DNA of 64,000 nucleotides from QYOJ01 sp964616825 (GTDB lineage: Bacteria > Bacteroidota > Bacteroidia > Bacteroidales > FEN-979). The notes beneath the pieces are model-generated. The model did not search any database and was not told where the DNA came from. It saw nothing but the letters and a program-made list of their open reading frames with translations. A program made the translations under genes and the position numbers. This document shows positions 18,278-27,800 of the stretch, one piece after another. The stretch's first letter is position 1, and each line of letters opens with the position of its first letter. The stretch spans positions 1 through 64,000 of the forward strand of contig CAZTSX010000001.1 of the NCBI GenBank assembly GCA_964616825.1, given 5' to 3'.

Positions 18278-18285
18278 CAAAAGTA
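18278..18285 (-). promoter_or_regulatory. -7 box of the DUF1846 gene (TACTTTTG)
   Basis: Exact TAnnTTTG match on the minus strand, 28 bases before the ATG at 18249. It lies inside a short heptamer pair (GAAAAGT, CAAAAGT; 18271-18284). Confidence 0.5.
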
Positions 18286-18317
18286 AGAAAAGAAATAATC
18301 ATTAAGGGAAAAAGAAG

Positions 18318-19253
18318 TTAACGACCTGTCTTGCCTGCCCCGAGGAGGATTCGGAGATAGACCGAGAAAGAGGGTTTCCACCGGGGATAACTATCCAGGT
18401 TAACCGGATAATATTGCATAAAAAAACCCGGTTCCACTCCAAACAGATCATTCAAGGGGATCCCTGCGCCCCCGCCAAAATAGGCGCCGAAACCATATGA
18501 ACTCTGGTGGATATTGTATGCCTGGCTGTTGGAATTGGGAATGTACCCCTGGCTTCCGTAAACATTGATCAGGTTATACTCTCTGTTTTCCACAAGGAAT
18601 ACAGATTTCAATACACGGGTGTAGCACATAATGCCTCCACCCTGAAGGAAAAAGTAGATCTTCGATTTCAACGGGAATGAACGCTGGTAGCCAAGATCAA
18701 CCATGACCCGCGCCTCTTTTCCCAGGATCGGTATCGTGCGGATATCCTGAAACGTAGCAAAAGACTTCGGATCCACTTCCATGGTTACAACAGCGTTTGC
18801 TTTCAGTTGTGTATAGTTTGCCTCCAGGAAGATCCCATTCTTCCGGTTAAAATTAAACCGGACAAACAAGCCTCCTGTGAATGCGACCTGGTAATGCATA
18901 TCTGAAGGGTATCCCTGAACGAAAACAGTATCAGTTGCATGAAGTAAATTTTTGATCTCCTGGTACCAGTATTTGTTCGACATCACATATTTCACGTTAT
19001 TGACGTTATCTGGATTGCCGTTGTAAAAGTTGGCCGAATATTTATTCGGGAAATAGGCGCCAAGGTTGATCCCGAAATCCCAACGTGGAATAGAGTCTGT
19101 TTCATCTTCAAATTCGGCCCAGGGATCTGTTTCTGCACGCTTCTTCCGATCTCGTTTGCTTTCCGCTGGCACTTTTTTCTGTGCAGTTACAGTGAGTGGT
19201 ACAATCCACCCAATGAAGATGAAGAAAATGATTATTATTCGGACTGACCTCAT
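18318..19253 (-). CDS. Probable outer-membrane beta-barrel protein, function unknown
   Basis: A 311-residue protein with a signal peptide (MRSVRIIIIFFIFIGWIVPL, cut near TAQ), a charged stretch (KRDRKKRAETDPWAEFEDE), then alternating aromatic strands that look like a PorT/OMP_b-brl barrel (GINLGAYFPNK, GGLFVRFNF, FGAYFGGGAGIPL, SFSVYLRILLG). GTG 19259 is a possible start two codons earlier. It starts 35 bases after the M14 peptidase stop, so the two are probably cotranscribed. No specific role can be given. Confidence 0.75.
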   Translation of the reverse strand: MRSVRIIIIFFIFIGWIVPLTVTAQKKVPAESKRDRKKRAETDPWAEFEDETDSIPRWDFGINLGAYFPNKYSANFYNGNPDNVNNVKYVMSNKYWYQEIKNLLHATDTVFVQGYPSDMHYQVAFTGGLFVRFNFNRKNGIFLEANYTQLKANAVVTMEVDPKSFATFQDIRTIPILGKEARVMVDLGYQRSFPLKSKIYFFLQGGGIMCYTRVLKSVFLVENREYNLINVYGSQGYIPNSNSQAYNIHQSSYGFGAYFGGGAGIPLNDLFGVEPGFFMQYYPVNLDSYPRWKPSFSVYLRILLGAGKTGR

Positions 19254-19288
19254 AGTCACTTTGTTTTAGGGTTTGCCTGTTTTGTTTT

Positions 19289-21091
19289 TCAACGCTGTTC
19301 AATCCTAGCGACCGGATAAACAAAACGTTTTTGATCCCAATAAGGTGTATGTTCAAAGAACCAGTAGAGAATTCGACGCTGGCTTTTTGCGAATGTGCTG
19401 TCGGATGCCAGCTTTTGCTCAAATTCTCGTTTCAATTCAGGATCCTTTTCCAACATCTGTTTGGCAAGTGGTTCCAGCACATAATATTCTGCATACTCTT
19501 TCTGCTCAAAGACCGGGTCAAAGAAGCCCCAAGAGAGCAGAGAACCATCTCCTTTTGGTTCCAGAAGCTGGGCAATAACTCTGGCAGCCGGCTGAGCGGT
19601 TTCAATAATAACTGATCCGGCCGGAAAGAATCTATTCTCTTCATACGTGTCGTAGTTGATCCGGGATAATCTATGCCTCCCTTCATACGGGCCCGGCCGC
19701 CACCTCGGGTTTTTAATCTTATACGAAGTTACGGTGATCACGCTATCCTTCTCTAACCGGTTCATCCGGATGCCATGCAGGTTGAGCCGTTCTACGACTA
19801 CACTCCACTCGGGCGGGATGATATAGGACAAAGGAAGTTTCACGGTTTCAGTGGGTATGGCCCTGGAGAAAACCGGTAAGTGAAAAGTAGCTGGCGTGGA
19901 GCTGTATTTGAACCAAACACCTCCTGTCAGATCACTTCGGATCTCTTCATACTCAACCCCTTTGAAATTAACGAATGAGCTATCCGACAAGGAGGTTTCA
20001 AATTGAAGAGGAAATGATGCGTTTTGGAATTCATGGGATTGTACATAGTCGTCTGCACGAATGAGCAAAGATTGCAATTTTTTTGCTTGCCTATTAAGGA
20101 TCTCCAGTGCATAAACGAGGCACTCATAGGTGGCTTCCACACGCTGATTATAAGGTTTCAACATGTGGGTTTCGATGAGGAGGCCCGGGCGGTTACGTAA
20201 TGCCACGTAACCCTGTGATAACATCGGCGGAGCAACATCTCGGATAAGCCCGCTTTTCGGATCATGCCAGCGACGAAAACGTACGTATGGGAACACAGGA
20301 TATCCGGTGGCATTCAGTTTGCCAGTCCATTCAGGAAGAAATACCTCATCGCACCACTTCGTCAGACCAGGATCCATCTGGCCCAGCGTTTCCATCATGT
20401 AGGTCAGCACATACTGGTAATCGGCGCCATCGGTGGTGTGGATATCGATGAAGAAATCAGGAAGCCATCTGTTATAGAACTTCAGCCAGGCTTGCATTTC
20501 CGGGGCATCAGCTTTCAGGAAATCGCGGTTAAGGTTCAGGTTGGTAGCTGTCACCCGCCAGCCCATCTCCTCCGGACCGTTCTGGTTGATGCGGTTATAG
20601 GGACCGAATCGTTCATGCCCGTCCACGTTGAAGATGGGGATAAAGAGTATCGAAACATTTTCAAGAAGACCACCAGATGCCGGATGCCGGATGCCGGATA
20701 ATTCCTCATTCCTCGTCCTTCGTCCCTCGTCCCTCATAATCAGATCCCTGATCAACATCATCCCGGCATCTTTGCCTTCCGATTCGCCCGGATGGATGCA
20801 AGCCTGGATCAGGAGGATCAACCGGCCTGCAGATTTGATCGCTTCCGGATCCTGTAGCCCATCGCGGTCAACGATCAGCAAAGGCAGCTTTCTTCCCTGC
20901 GGACTGGTTCCGAAAGAGGTCAGGTGTACCAGATCTGATGCTTCAGCAAGCTTCTGGCAGTAATCCATGGTCTCATGATACCGGGGTGTGCGTTTTCCCC
21001 CGGATTGTTCATAGAAGGTCATCCATTCCTTTTGAGCATTCAGTAGAAAACTACACCATGTGAATACCAGGATCAAAACAGCTCTATTCAT
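19289..21091 (-). CDS. M14-family zinc carboxypeptidase, secreted
   Basis: A 600-residue periplasmic or secreted metallopeptidase. Seen: signal peptide (MNRAVLILVFTWCSFLLNAQ), the M14 zinc motif HPGESEGKDAG (HxxE), the substrate segment FIPIFNVDGHERF, NLNRDFLKADAPE and the third zinc ligand in FIDIHTTDG. ATG 21091 is chosen for the signal peptide; a -7 box lies at 21113-21120. Odd: between LIRDLIM and LLENVSILF there is an insertion (RDEGRRTRNEELSGIRHPAS) encoded by heptanucleotide tandem arrays, at a place where relatives have a short loop. Catalytic residues lie outside it, so activity may be kept. Peptide or cell-wall substrate unknown. Confidence 0.9.
   Translation of the reverse strand: MNRAVLILVFTWCSFLLNAQKEWMTFYEQSGGKRTPRYHETMDYCQKLAEASDLVHLTSFGTSPQGRKLPLLIVDRDGLQDPEAIKSAGRLILLIQACIHPGESEGKDAGMMLIRDLIMRDEGRRTRNEELSGIRHPASGGLLENVSILFIPIFNVDGHERFGPYNRINQNGPEEMGWRVTATNLNLNRDFLKADAPEMQAWLKFYNRWLPDFFIDIHTTDGADYQYVLTYMMETLGQMDPGLTKWCDEVFLPEWTGKLNATGYPVFPYVRFRRWHDPKSGLIRDVAPPMLSQGYVALRNRPGLLIETHMLKPYNQRVEATYECLVYALEILNRQAKKLQSLLIRADDYVQSHEFQNASFPLQFETSLSDSSFVNFKGVEYEEIRSDLTGGVWFKYSSTPATFHLPVFSRAIPTETVKLPLSYIIPPEWSVVVERLNLHGIRMNRLEKDSVITVTSYKIKNPRWRPGPYEGRHRLSRINYDTYEENRFFPAGSVIIETAQPAARVIAQLLEPKGDGSLLSWGFFDPVFEQKEYAEYYVLEPLAKQMLEKDPELKREFEQKLASDSTFAKSQRRILYWFFEHTPYWDQKRFVYPVARIEQR
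20676..20735 (-). repeat. Two heptanucleotide arrays inside the M14 peptidase gene
   Basis: On the plus strand GATGCCG is repeated three times (20676-20696), then GATA, then ATTCCTC twice, GTCCTTC once and GTCCCTC twice (20701-20735). The same GTCCCTC family lies between genes at 36621-36648. Read in frame on the minus strand with no stop. Confidence 0.85.
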
Positions 21092-21112
21092 TTGACTCGG
21101 ATTTCTTCGTGC

Positions 21113-21120
21113 CAAACATA
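21113..21120 (-). promoter_or_regulatory. -7 box of the M14 peptidase gene (TATGTTTG)
   Basis: Exact TAnnTTTG match on the minus strand, 21 bases before the ATG. It faces away from the BNR-protein promoter in the same 101-base spacer. Confidence 0.5.
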
Positions 21121-21163
21121 CGTAAAATTGGAGAAGATAAGCAACCTTGCCTCTATTTTTATG

Positions 21164-21171
21164 TACTTTTG
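21164..21171 (+). promoter_or_regulatory. -7 box of the BNR-repeat protein gene (TACTTTTG)
   Basis: Exact TAnnTTTG match, 21 bases before ATG 21193. It supports that start over longer upstream extensions. Confidence 0.5.
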
Positions 21172-21192
21172 TATAGACCAAAACTACGACAC

Positions 21193-22752
21193 ATGAACCT
21201 GAGAAATATTACCTGCCTGTTCATTTTCCTTCTCCCGGTGATGACTTTTAGCCAATACCAGAATGTCATGATCGGGAATCAACTCAATCCGGAAGAGCCC
21301 TCCATCATGATAAATCCATACAATACTGACCAACAGGTTGCCGGTGCGAATATAAGTACCTATTACTACTCTGGTGATGGTGGCCATACCTGGACCCAGG
21401 GAACTCTGACATCAACGTATGGTGTTTGGGGTGATCCATGTATCATCGTAGATACCAGCGGGCATTTTTATTTTTTCCACCTCTCCAATCCCGCCAACGG
21501 AAACTGGATAGACCGGATTGTTTGCCAGAAGACTATAGATGGCGGGGTGACCTGGAACAATGGTAGTTACATGGGTTTGAACGGGACAAAAGCCCAGGAT
21601 AAAGAGTGGGGTATCGTGGATCGGACGAACAACAATATATATGTGACCTGGACACAGTTTGACGATTACGGAAGCTCCAATCCAATGGATAGTTCCATCA
21701 TCCGGTTTTCCCGTTCAACAGACGGAGGTGAGAACTGGAGCGACGCAGTCAGGATCAATAAGGTGGCTGGCGATTGTCTCGATAGTGATAATACAGTGGA
21801 AGGAGCGGTGCCGGCTGTCGGGCCGAATGGCGAGATCTATACTTCCTGGGCGGGACCCGAAGGGCTGGTATTCACCAAATCACTTGATCAGGGCATTTCC
21901 TGGCCTGAAACGAACATATACGTTACGGATATACCGGGAGGTTGGAATTTCAATATCCCTGGCATCTCCCGGACAAATGGATTCCCAATTACCTGTTGTG
22001 ATCTCAGCGGCGGACCCTATCATGGCAGAATCTATATCAACTGGTCAGACCAGCGAAACGGAATAGACGATACTGACATCTGGCTGGTGAAATCTGATGA
22101 TGGAGGTGAGACCTGGAGTAACGATATCCGGGTGAATGATGATCCGGCCGGGAAGCAACAGTTCTTTACCTGGATGGACATTGATCAAACAACCGGTTAC
22201 CTCTATTTTGTTTTCTACGACAGGCGAAATTTGTCAGGTAACCTGACAGATGTTTACATGGCTGTGTCAACTGATGGTGGAGATACATTTGAGAATGTTG
22301 AAATCAGTGAATCTCCGTTTAATCCGACTTCCGGGGTTTTCTTTGGCGATTACACAAATATTTCCGCTCACAACGGGATCGTCAGACCGATATGGACCCG
22401 GCTGGACACCTACAGTTTGAGTGTCTGGACAGCAATTGTTGATTCTACTTCTGTGAGCATTACCCCATGGGAACAGACCCACGGCCCACTCTCTATGGAG
22501 CAAAACTATCCTAATCCGGTTCGGGAATATACCTATTTCCCATATAAGATTCATCGACCGTCTACCGTATCCCTGAAACTCTATGATATGTATGGGAGAG
22601 TAGTTGCAATAGTGGTGGATAGCAAATTACACCCTCCCGGAAAATACCTTGAGCGATTTGATCTGTCAGGATACCGGCTCCCTGCCGGCTTCTACTATGT
22701 TTCCCTGACGTGCGATGAACAGACGCTGAAACGGAAGATGATTATGGAGTAA
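21193..22752 (+). CDS. Secreted BNR/Asp-box repeat protein with T9SS type A sorting domain
   Basis: A 519-residue exported protein. Seen: signal peptide (MNLRNITCLFIFLLPVMTFS); repeated Asp-box motifs of sialidase-like propellers (SGDGGHTW, TIDGGVTW, STDGGENW, SDDGGETW, STDGGDTF); and a C-terminal sorting domain of about 80 residues opening with MEQNYPNPVREYTYF and ending in LKRKMIME. Known: this tail directs proteins through the T9SS, whose core genes lie at 49-62 kb. Propellers of this kind occur in sialidases and in binding proteins. I do not see the full arginine triad and FRIP set of a sialidase, so no enzymatic role is claimed. Transcribed divergently from the M14 peptidase. Confidence 0.88.
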   Translation: MNLRNITCLFIFLLPVMTFSQYQNVMIGNQLNPEEPSIMINPYNTDQQVAGANISTYYYSGDGGHTWTQGTLTSTYGVWGDPCIIVDTSGHFYFFHLSNPANGNWIDRIVCQKTIDGGVTWNNGSYMGLNGTKAQDKEWGIVDRTNNNIYVTWTQFDDYGSSNPMDSSIIRFSRSTDGGENWSDAVRINKVAGDCLDSDNTVEGAVPAVGPNGEIYTSWAGPEGLVFTKSLDQGISWPETNIYVTDIPGGWNFNIPGISRTNGFPITCCDLSGGPYHGRIYINWSDQRNGIDDTDIWLVKSDDGGETWSNDIRVNDDPAGKQQFFTWMDIDQTTGYLYFVFYDRRNLSGNLTDVYMAVSTDGGDTFENVEISESPFNPTSGVFFGDYTNISAHNGIVRPIWTRLDTYSLSVWTAIVDSTSVSITPWEQTHGPLSMEQNYPNPVREYTYFPYKIHRPSTVSLKLYDMYGRVVAIVVDSKLHPPGKYLERFDLSGYRLPAGFYYVSLTCDEQTLKRKMIME

Positions 22753-22808
22753 CGCCAGATCGCAGAAACTTTAAGCACAACTTTTGTTTCTTCTTGCTCA
22801 TTTCTTAT

Positions 22809-22816
22809 TACCTTTG
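22809..22816 (+). promoter_or_regulatory. -7 box of the tetR-tolC unit (TACCTTTG)
   Basis: Exact TAnnTTTG match 32 bases before the first tetR ATG. A TTTG at 22783-22786 is a candidate -33 element with slightly long spacing. GAAAC and GTTTC half sites (about 22765-22790) flank that region and could be part of a TetR operator. Confidence 0.5.
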
Positions 22817-22848
22817 CCCGGTCAAACGGATCTAAAAAGGTATCGTGA

Positions 22849-23484
22849 ATGTGTACAATTGATTCTAATGTAATGGATGTCCTGGAGCGGGTCAGGGAAC
22901 TCTTCTTCAAGTATGGTGTGAGAAGTGTGTCGATGGATGATATCTGCCGGGATTTGGGTATCTCAAAGAAGAAACTATACCAATTCTTTAAAAACAAACA
23001 CGACCTGGTATCCAAACTCCTGGAACTGGAAAGGCGGAATTTTGAGATCATCTTTGAGAAACACAACTTTGATGGGGTCAATTCCATTGATGTATTGCTG
23101 ATTGTTAGCAAAGAAATCAGTGATCGTTTCTGGGATATTAGTCCTTCTATGACATTTGACCTGAAGAAGTATTATCCCGAGATATATACCAAGCATATTG
23201 ACGACCGGGTTGAGTTCATATTTGTTCAGATCCAGCTGAATATTAAAAAGGGGATCCGGGATGGCATGTACCGGGCTGATCTGAGCATCGAATTGATCGC
23301 CAGGCTCTATATACGCCGGTTGATTGATATTCACAACCCGGAATTTCTTCCAGCCGGAAAGTTTTCGTTCCAGTCGTTATTCGAAACGATGTTTGATAAT
23401 TTCATCCGGGGCATTGCAACTGAAAAGGGGATCCGCTACTATGAACAGCAAAAAGGAAAAGTGAAATTCAAAAAATCAAAATAG
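22849..23484 (+). CDS. TetR/AcrR-family regulator (upstream of tolC)
   Basis: A 211-residue DNA-binding repressor type. Seen: N-terminal helix-turn-helix (RELFFKYGVRSVSMDDICRD then GISKKKLYQFFKNKHDL) and an all-helical ligand domain with DLKKYYPEIY and IKKGIRDGMYRADLSIELIARL. It is a paralog of the TetR at 29525, which shares VKKYYP, KGKRDGFFRSELNVSLIARL and the HTH. It directly precedes tolC (stop and ATG adjacent), so it probably controls the efflux system; the ligand is unknown. Confidence 0.93.
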   Translation: MCTIDSNVMDVLERVRELFFKYGVRSVSMDDICRDLGISKKKLYQFFKNKHDLVSKLLELERRNFEIIFEKHNFDGVNSIDVLLIVSKEISDRFWDISPSMTFDLKKYYPEIYTKHIDDRVEFIFVQIQLNIKKGIRDGMYRADLSIELIARLYIRRLIDIHNPEFLPAGKFSFQSLFETMFDNFIRGIATEKGIRYYEQQKGKVKFKKSK

Positions 23485-24828
23485 ATGAAAGTCAAGGAGC
23501 TGGTGACATGTAGTTTGCTTATTATATGCCTGGTCCGGGTCTCAGGATCAGTTGCGCAAACGCCGATGTCATTCTCTCTGAAACAGGCACAGGAGTATGC
23601 TTATGAGCACAACTATGACCTCAAGAACTCTCAGTATGATGTTGAAATTGCGAAGAAGCTGGTAAGGGAGAATACTGCGATTGGGTTGCCTCAAATTGAC
23701 GGTTCTATCAGTTATATTGACTATTTGCAGCTACCAACGTCAATGATACCAGGCGATTTTTTCGGACAGCCCGGGCAAGATGTTGCCATACAATTCGGAA
23801 CGAAATACAATGCTACGATATCCGGTCAGATCAACCAGCTTCTCTATAGTGGTGAGTATATTGTCGGTTTGCAAACAGCAAAAGCCTTTCTGGAGACGGA
23901 GAGACAAAAGGATGTTAAAAATCGGATTGATGTAAGGGATTTTGTTGCCGAAGCATATATCTCTTACCTGATCGTCAATGAGAGTATCGAGATTCTGGAT
24001 TCCACCTTTCATATTGTTAACCAGATGGTTGACGAAACTATGGAATTTTATAAGAGTGGATTGATGGAGCAGCTTGATGTCGAACAGATGGATCTGAATA
24101 AAGCCACACTGGAGGCAACCCTCATTACCACTAGGAATCAGAAAGTAATTGCTTACAATTACCTGAGATTTCTATTGGGGATTGAAGATGAGGAGATAGC
24201 GCTAACCGACAGCCTCAATTTCTTTCTCGAACGGATCAACCAGGATTACCTGATGAACACCCCATTCGATTACAATTACAACATCGATTACAAATTACTG
24301 AAGAAACAGGAATATCTCGTTTTCATGCAATACAGACTGGCTAAAACAGCCTATCAGCCTTCCTTAACTGCGTTTATGGATTTCTCAACCAACGCGCAGC
24401 GGAATTCATGGAATTTTTTCAAATCAGGTGAATCCTGGTTTGGAACGATAAACTGGGGGGTATCTTTGTACATCCCAATCTGGAGTAGCGGAAGCAGGAA
24501 ATACAAAGTAGACCAGGCGAGGCTGGAGGTTGATAAGATGAAGGTGATGGATGAGAAAGTGAGAAATTCACTAAAGATACAGGTGGAGACGGTTCGCAAT
24601 GATTTCATGAATTCCTACCTGGTGTTTCTGAATAAGAAGCAGAGCCTGAAAACGGCCTTTAAGATTTATGAGCAAACGGTGATTAAATATCGCCAGGGGA
24701 TCTCCTCCAGCACTGACCTAAATCAGAAATATAACCAGTTCCTTTTCTCAGAAACAGAATATATACAAGCGCTTTTCGACCTGCTGAAATCGAATATTGC
24801 ACTCTCAAAATTACTGGAAAAAGTTTAA
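23485..24828 (+). CDS. TolC-family outer-membrane efflux protein
   Basis: A 447-residue outer-membrane channel, the exit duct of a tripartite pump. Seen: signal peptide (MKVKELVTCSLLIICLVRVS ... VAQ), then two long helical repeats (SLKQAQEYAYEHNYDLKNSQ; late KIYEQTVIKYRQGISSSTDL) with beta-strand segments between (SWFGTINWGVSLYIPIW). It begins right after the tetR stop codon. Its pump partners (RND permease and fusion protein) lie on the opposite strand, pointing toward it, rather than in the usual tetR-tolC-MFP-RND order. Confidence 0.93.
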   Translation: MKVKELVTCSLLIICLVRVSGSVAQTPMSFSLKQAQEYAYEHNYDLKNSQYDVEIAKKLVRENTAIGLPQIDGSISYIDYLQLPTSMIPGDFFGQPGQDVAIQFGTKYNATISGQINQLLYSGEYIVGLQTAKAFLETERQKDVKNRIDVRDFVAEAYISYLIVNESIEILDSTFHIVNQMVDETMEFYKSGLMEQLDVEQMDLNKATLEATLITTRNQKVIAYNYLRFLLGIEDEEIALTDSLNFFLERINQDYLMNTPFDYNYNIDYKLLKKQEYLVFMQYRLAKTAYQPSLTAFMDFSTNAQRNSWNFFKSGESWFGTINWGVSLYIPIWSSGSRKYKVDQARLEVDKMKVMDEKVRNSLKIQVETVRNDFMNSYLVFLNKKQSLKTAFKIYEQTVIKYRQGISSSTDLNQKYNQFLFSETEYIQALFDLLKSNIALSKLLEKV

Positions 24829-24842
24829 TAGATACCGTTATC

Positions 24843-24898
24843 TCACCACCTCACCAGTTCACCACCTCACTAGTTCACCACTTCACCCTCTCACTATT
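24843..24898. repeat. Seven-copy 8-base tandem array between tolC and the RND gene
   Basis: Units of the form TCACCACC, TCACCAGT, TCACTAGT, TCACCACT, TCACCCTC and TCACTATT tile 24843-24898. The array fills nearly the whole convergent spacer, and its last unit contains the RND stop codon (24894-24896, read on minus). A shorter relative lies at 31881-31904. Confidence 0.85.
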
Positions 24899-27800
24899 TC
24901 TTCAAGCTTCTGTGAAATTTCTTTCTCTGAATCCGAAGCTTCATTTTATAGTCGATCAGATAGAGAGCCGGCAGCAGAATCAGTGTCAGGAAGGTAGCAA
25001 CACTCAGTCCGAAGATTATCGCCCAGGACAGTGGTCCCCAGAACATGACATTATCTCCTCCAAAATAAATATGCGGATTGAAGTCTGTGAATAGAGTGAT
25101 GAAATTGATGTTCATCCCTACAGCTAATGGAACCAACCCAAGCATGGTCGCAGTTGCGGTCAGCACCACCGGAGTAATCCTGACTTTACCAGCCTGGATG
25201 ATCGCATCCCTGATCTTCAGACCGCGGGCTTTCTGAACATCGCAGAACTCCACGATCAATATCCCGTTTCGGACAACGATCCCGCCCAGTGCTACAATCC
25301 CCAGTCCGGTCATGATGATCGTAATTGGCATTTCGAAAATGATGATCCCCAGCAACACACCGATGATACTGAAGATTACTTCCGAGAGGATGATCAGGGA
25401 CTTGCTTACTGACTTAAACTGTGTGATCAGAACAAAAAAGATAATACCCATCGCGATCAGCATCGCTTTCATCAGAAAATCCATTGTCTCCGCCTGGTCT
25501 TCCTGCTCTCCTGTCAGGGAGATCTCAATTCCTTTGGGCATATTGAATCCAGGGATGGAACTGTTAATGGCGGAAACCACTTCGTTGGCAGTATAACCGG
25601 ATAATACCTCAGAAGTTATAGTAATCACCCGTTTCAGGTTTTTTCGCCTGATGCCGCCATACGTATCTTCATATCCAAGAGTAGCAACTGAAGAGATCGG
25701 TATCTGCCTGAGTATCCCGGAGTTCATATCGCGATACGTGATCTTGGCGTTAATGATTTTATTGATGTTTTTCCGCTGATCCGGCGCATAACGAACCTGG
25801 ATGGGGTACTCATCCTCGTCCTCTTTGTACTTAGAAACTTCCAACCCATAGATAGCTGTACGCAATTCATTACCAACCTGTCCCATCGAGATACCCTGGC
25901 GGTTGGCCCGCTCCCGGTCGATATCAATTATAATCTCGGGTTTGTCGTTTACAAGGTCAGATTTGAGTTGCTCGATACCCGGTATCTCAAGCGAATCGAG
26001 GAAATTCTGGAATGCGTTTGCGGTCGTGATCAATTCATCCAGGTTTTCACCCGATATTTCGATGTTGACCGGTCTCCCGGTGGGAGGACCCATATGGTTC
26101 TTCTCAACCGAAATTTGAGCTCCGGGAATATGTTTCACTCGATCCCGTATCTGATCCAGGTAGTTAATGGTAGAAACTCCAACACGATCTTTACTCTCCA
26201 CAAAGTTCACGGTTACTTTCCCTTTGTTGGATGCCACACTCTGGTCAAAAAAACCTTGTCCGGCTCCGAAACCTACATTGGTTATAATCGACTCCACATC
26301 CGGGTTCTCTTCTCCCAACACAATGTTGATCCGGTTCTCGACCAGGCTGGTTACAGAATCGGTAACCAGTTGATCAGTTCCTTCAGGCATCCTGATATAC
26401 GCAAGAATGCTGTTTGGCTCATTATTGGGGAAAAAGAGAACAGGAGGTTTAACCACCGCTGTTAAGAAAAGCGTAAAAATAAAGATGCCAATAACCGTAT
26501 ACAGCAGATAGAATGGATTTCTGCCGCGAAGGAAGAACACAAGAGATCGTTCATAGAAGTTCATGATCGAGGGCAGGGTCACTGTCTGGAATTTGATAAT
26601 GGCGGGCTTGAGCAATATCCTGTAAAGTGCATTGAGAAGGATCGCGATGACAAGCATGTTAGCAATCCAGTAGATTCCACCTATATAGAATATCATGGCG
26701 GGAACCAGAAGAACGACAGTAGAGATAAATAGTCTCCGCCAGCGTGTTTTATACTTCTTTGCGTCATATTCATGCTTCATGAAAGTGACAGCGAATACCG
26801 GGTTGATGATATAAGCTACAAATAGCGATGCGAAGAGAGTGATAATCAGAGTAACCGGCAGATAATGCATGAATTTTCCAACCACTCCCGGCCAAAACGC
26901 CAATGGAAAGAATGGGGCCAGTGTGGTGAAGGTTCCTGAAAGGATAGGAGCAAAAACCTCTCCCGCCGCTTTTTTTGCTGCCTTAATGATGTCAGGCTCA
27001 TGCCGGTGAAGTCTGTGCGTATTTTCAATGACAACGATCGCATCGTCAACAATGATACCCAGCGCAAAGATGAAACCGAACATGACGATCATGTTCATGG
27101 TGAAGCCCATCCCCGGAAAGATCATGTAGGCAATGAAGATGGAGAGGGGTACTGACATCGCCACAAAGAAAGCGCTGTTGATACCCATGAAAAACATCAA
27201 CACCAGAGTGACCAGGATGAATCCGATTATGATGGTGTTGTTCAGCTCTTCCAGGGTGCTTCGGGTAAATTTTGACTGATCTCCGGTAATGGTGACATCC
27301 AGCCCGGGAGGGAAAGAGGACTGCTCCAGTTCTTCGAGGATCTCTTTGATATTGTCGGATGCTTTCAGCAGATTCAGTCCACTTTTTTTGATGACATTCA
27401 GTGTGATCACATTGTTGCCGTCAAAACGGGCAAAACTCTCCTGCTCTTTGAACGAATCTTTAACATCAGCAATATCCTTGACATAGACAATAGCTCCACT
27501 GGCAGATTTCAGCATGATATCACCGATCTCCTCAGGATTGGTAAATTGCCCGGCTACACGGATAGTCCGTTTGGTACCGTAGGTCGTGATGGTTCCGGCT
27601 GATACAGTGATATTTTCGCTGGAGATGGCACGCTGAAGATCCGAAAAAGTCACACTTGCCGCTTGCATCTTATACATATCCACATCTACCTGGATCTCCC
27701 GTTCAAGAGCACCTACAATATCTACACGTGTAACCTGCGGAAGGGCTTCAATCCGATCCTGTGTCTCTTCGGCATACTTCTTCAGACGTTGCAGGTCGAA

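Noticed and set aside
21193..22752. Calling the BNR-repeat protein a sialidase
   Set aside because: Asp-box repeats are present but I could not find the full set of catalytic sialidase residues.
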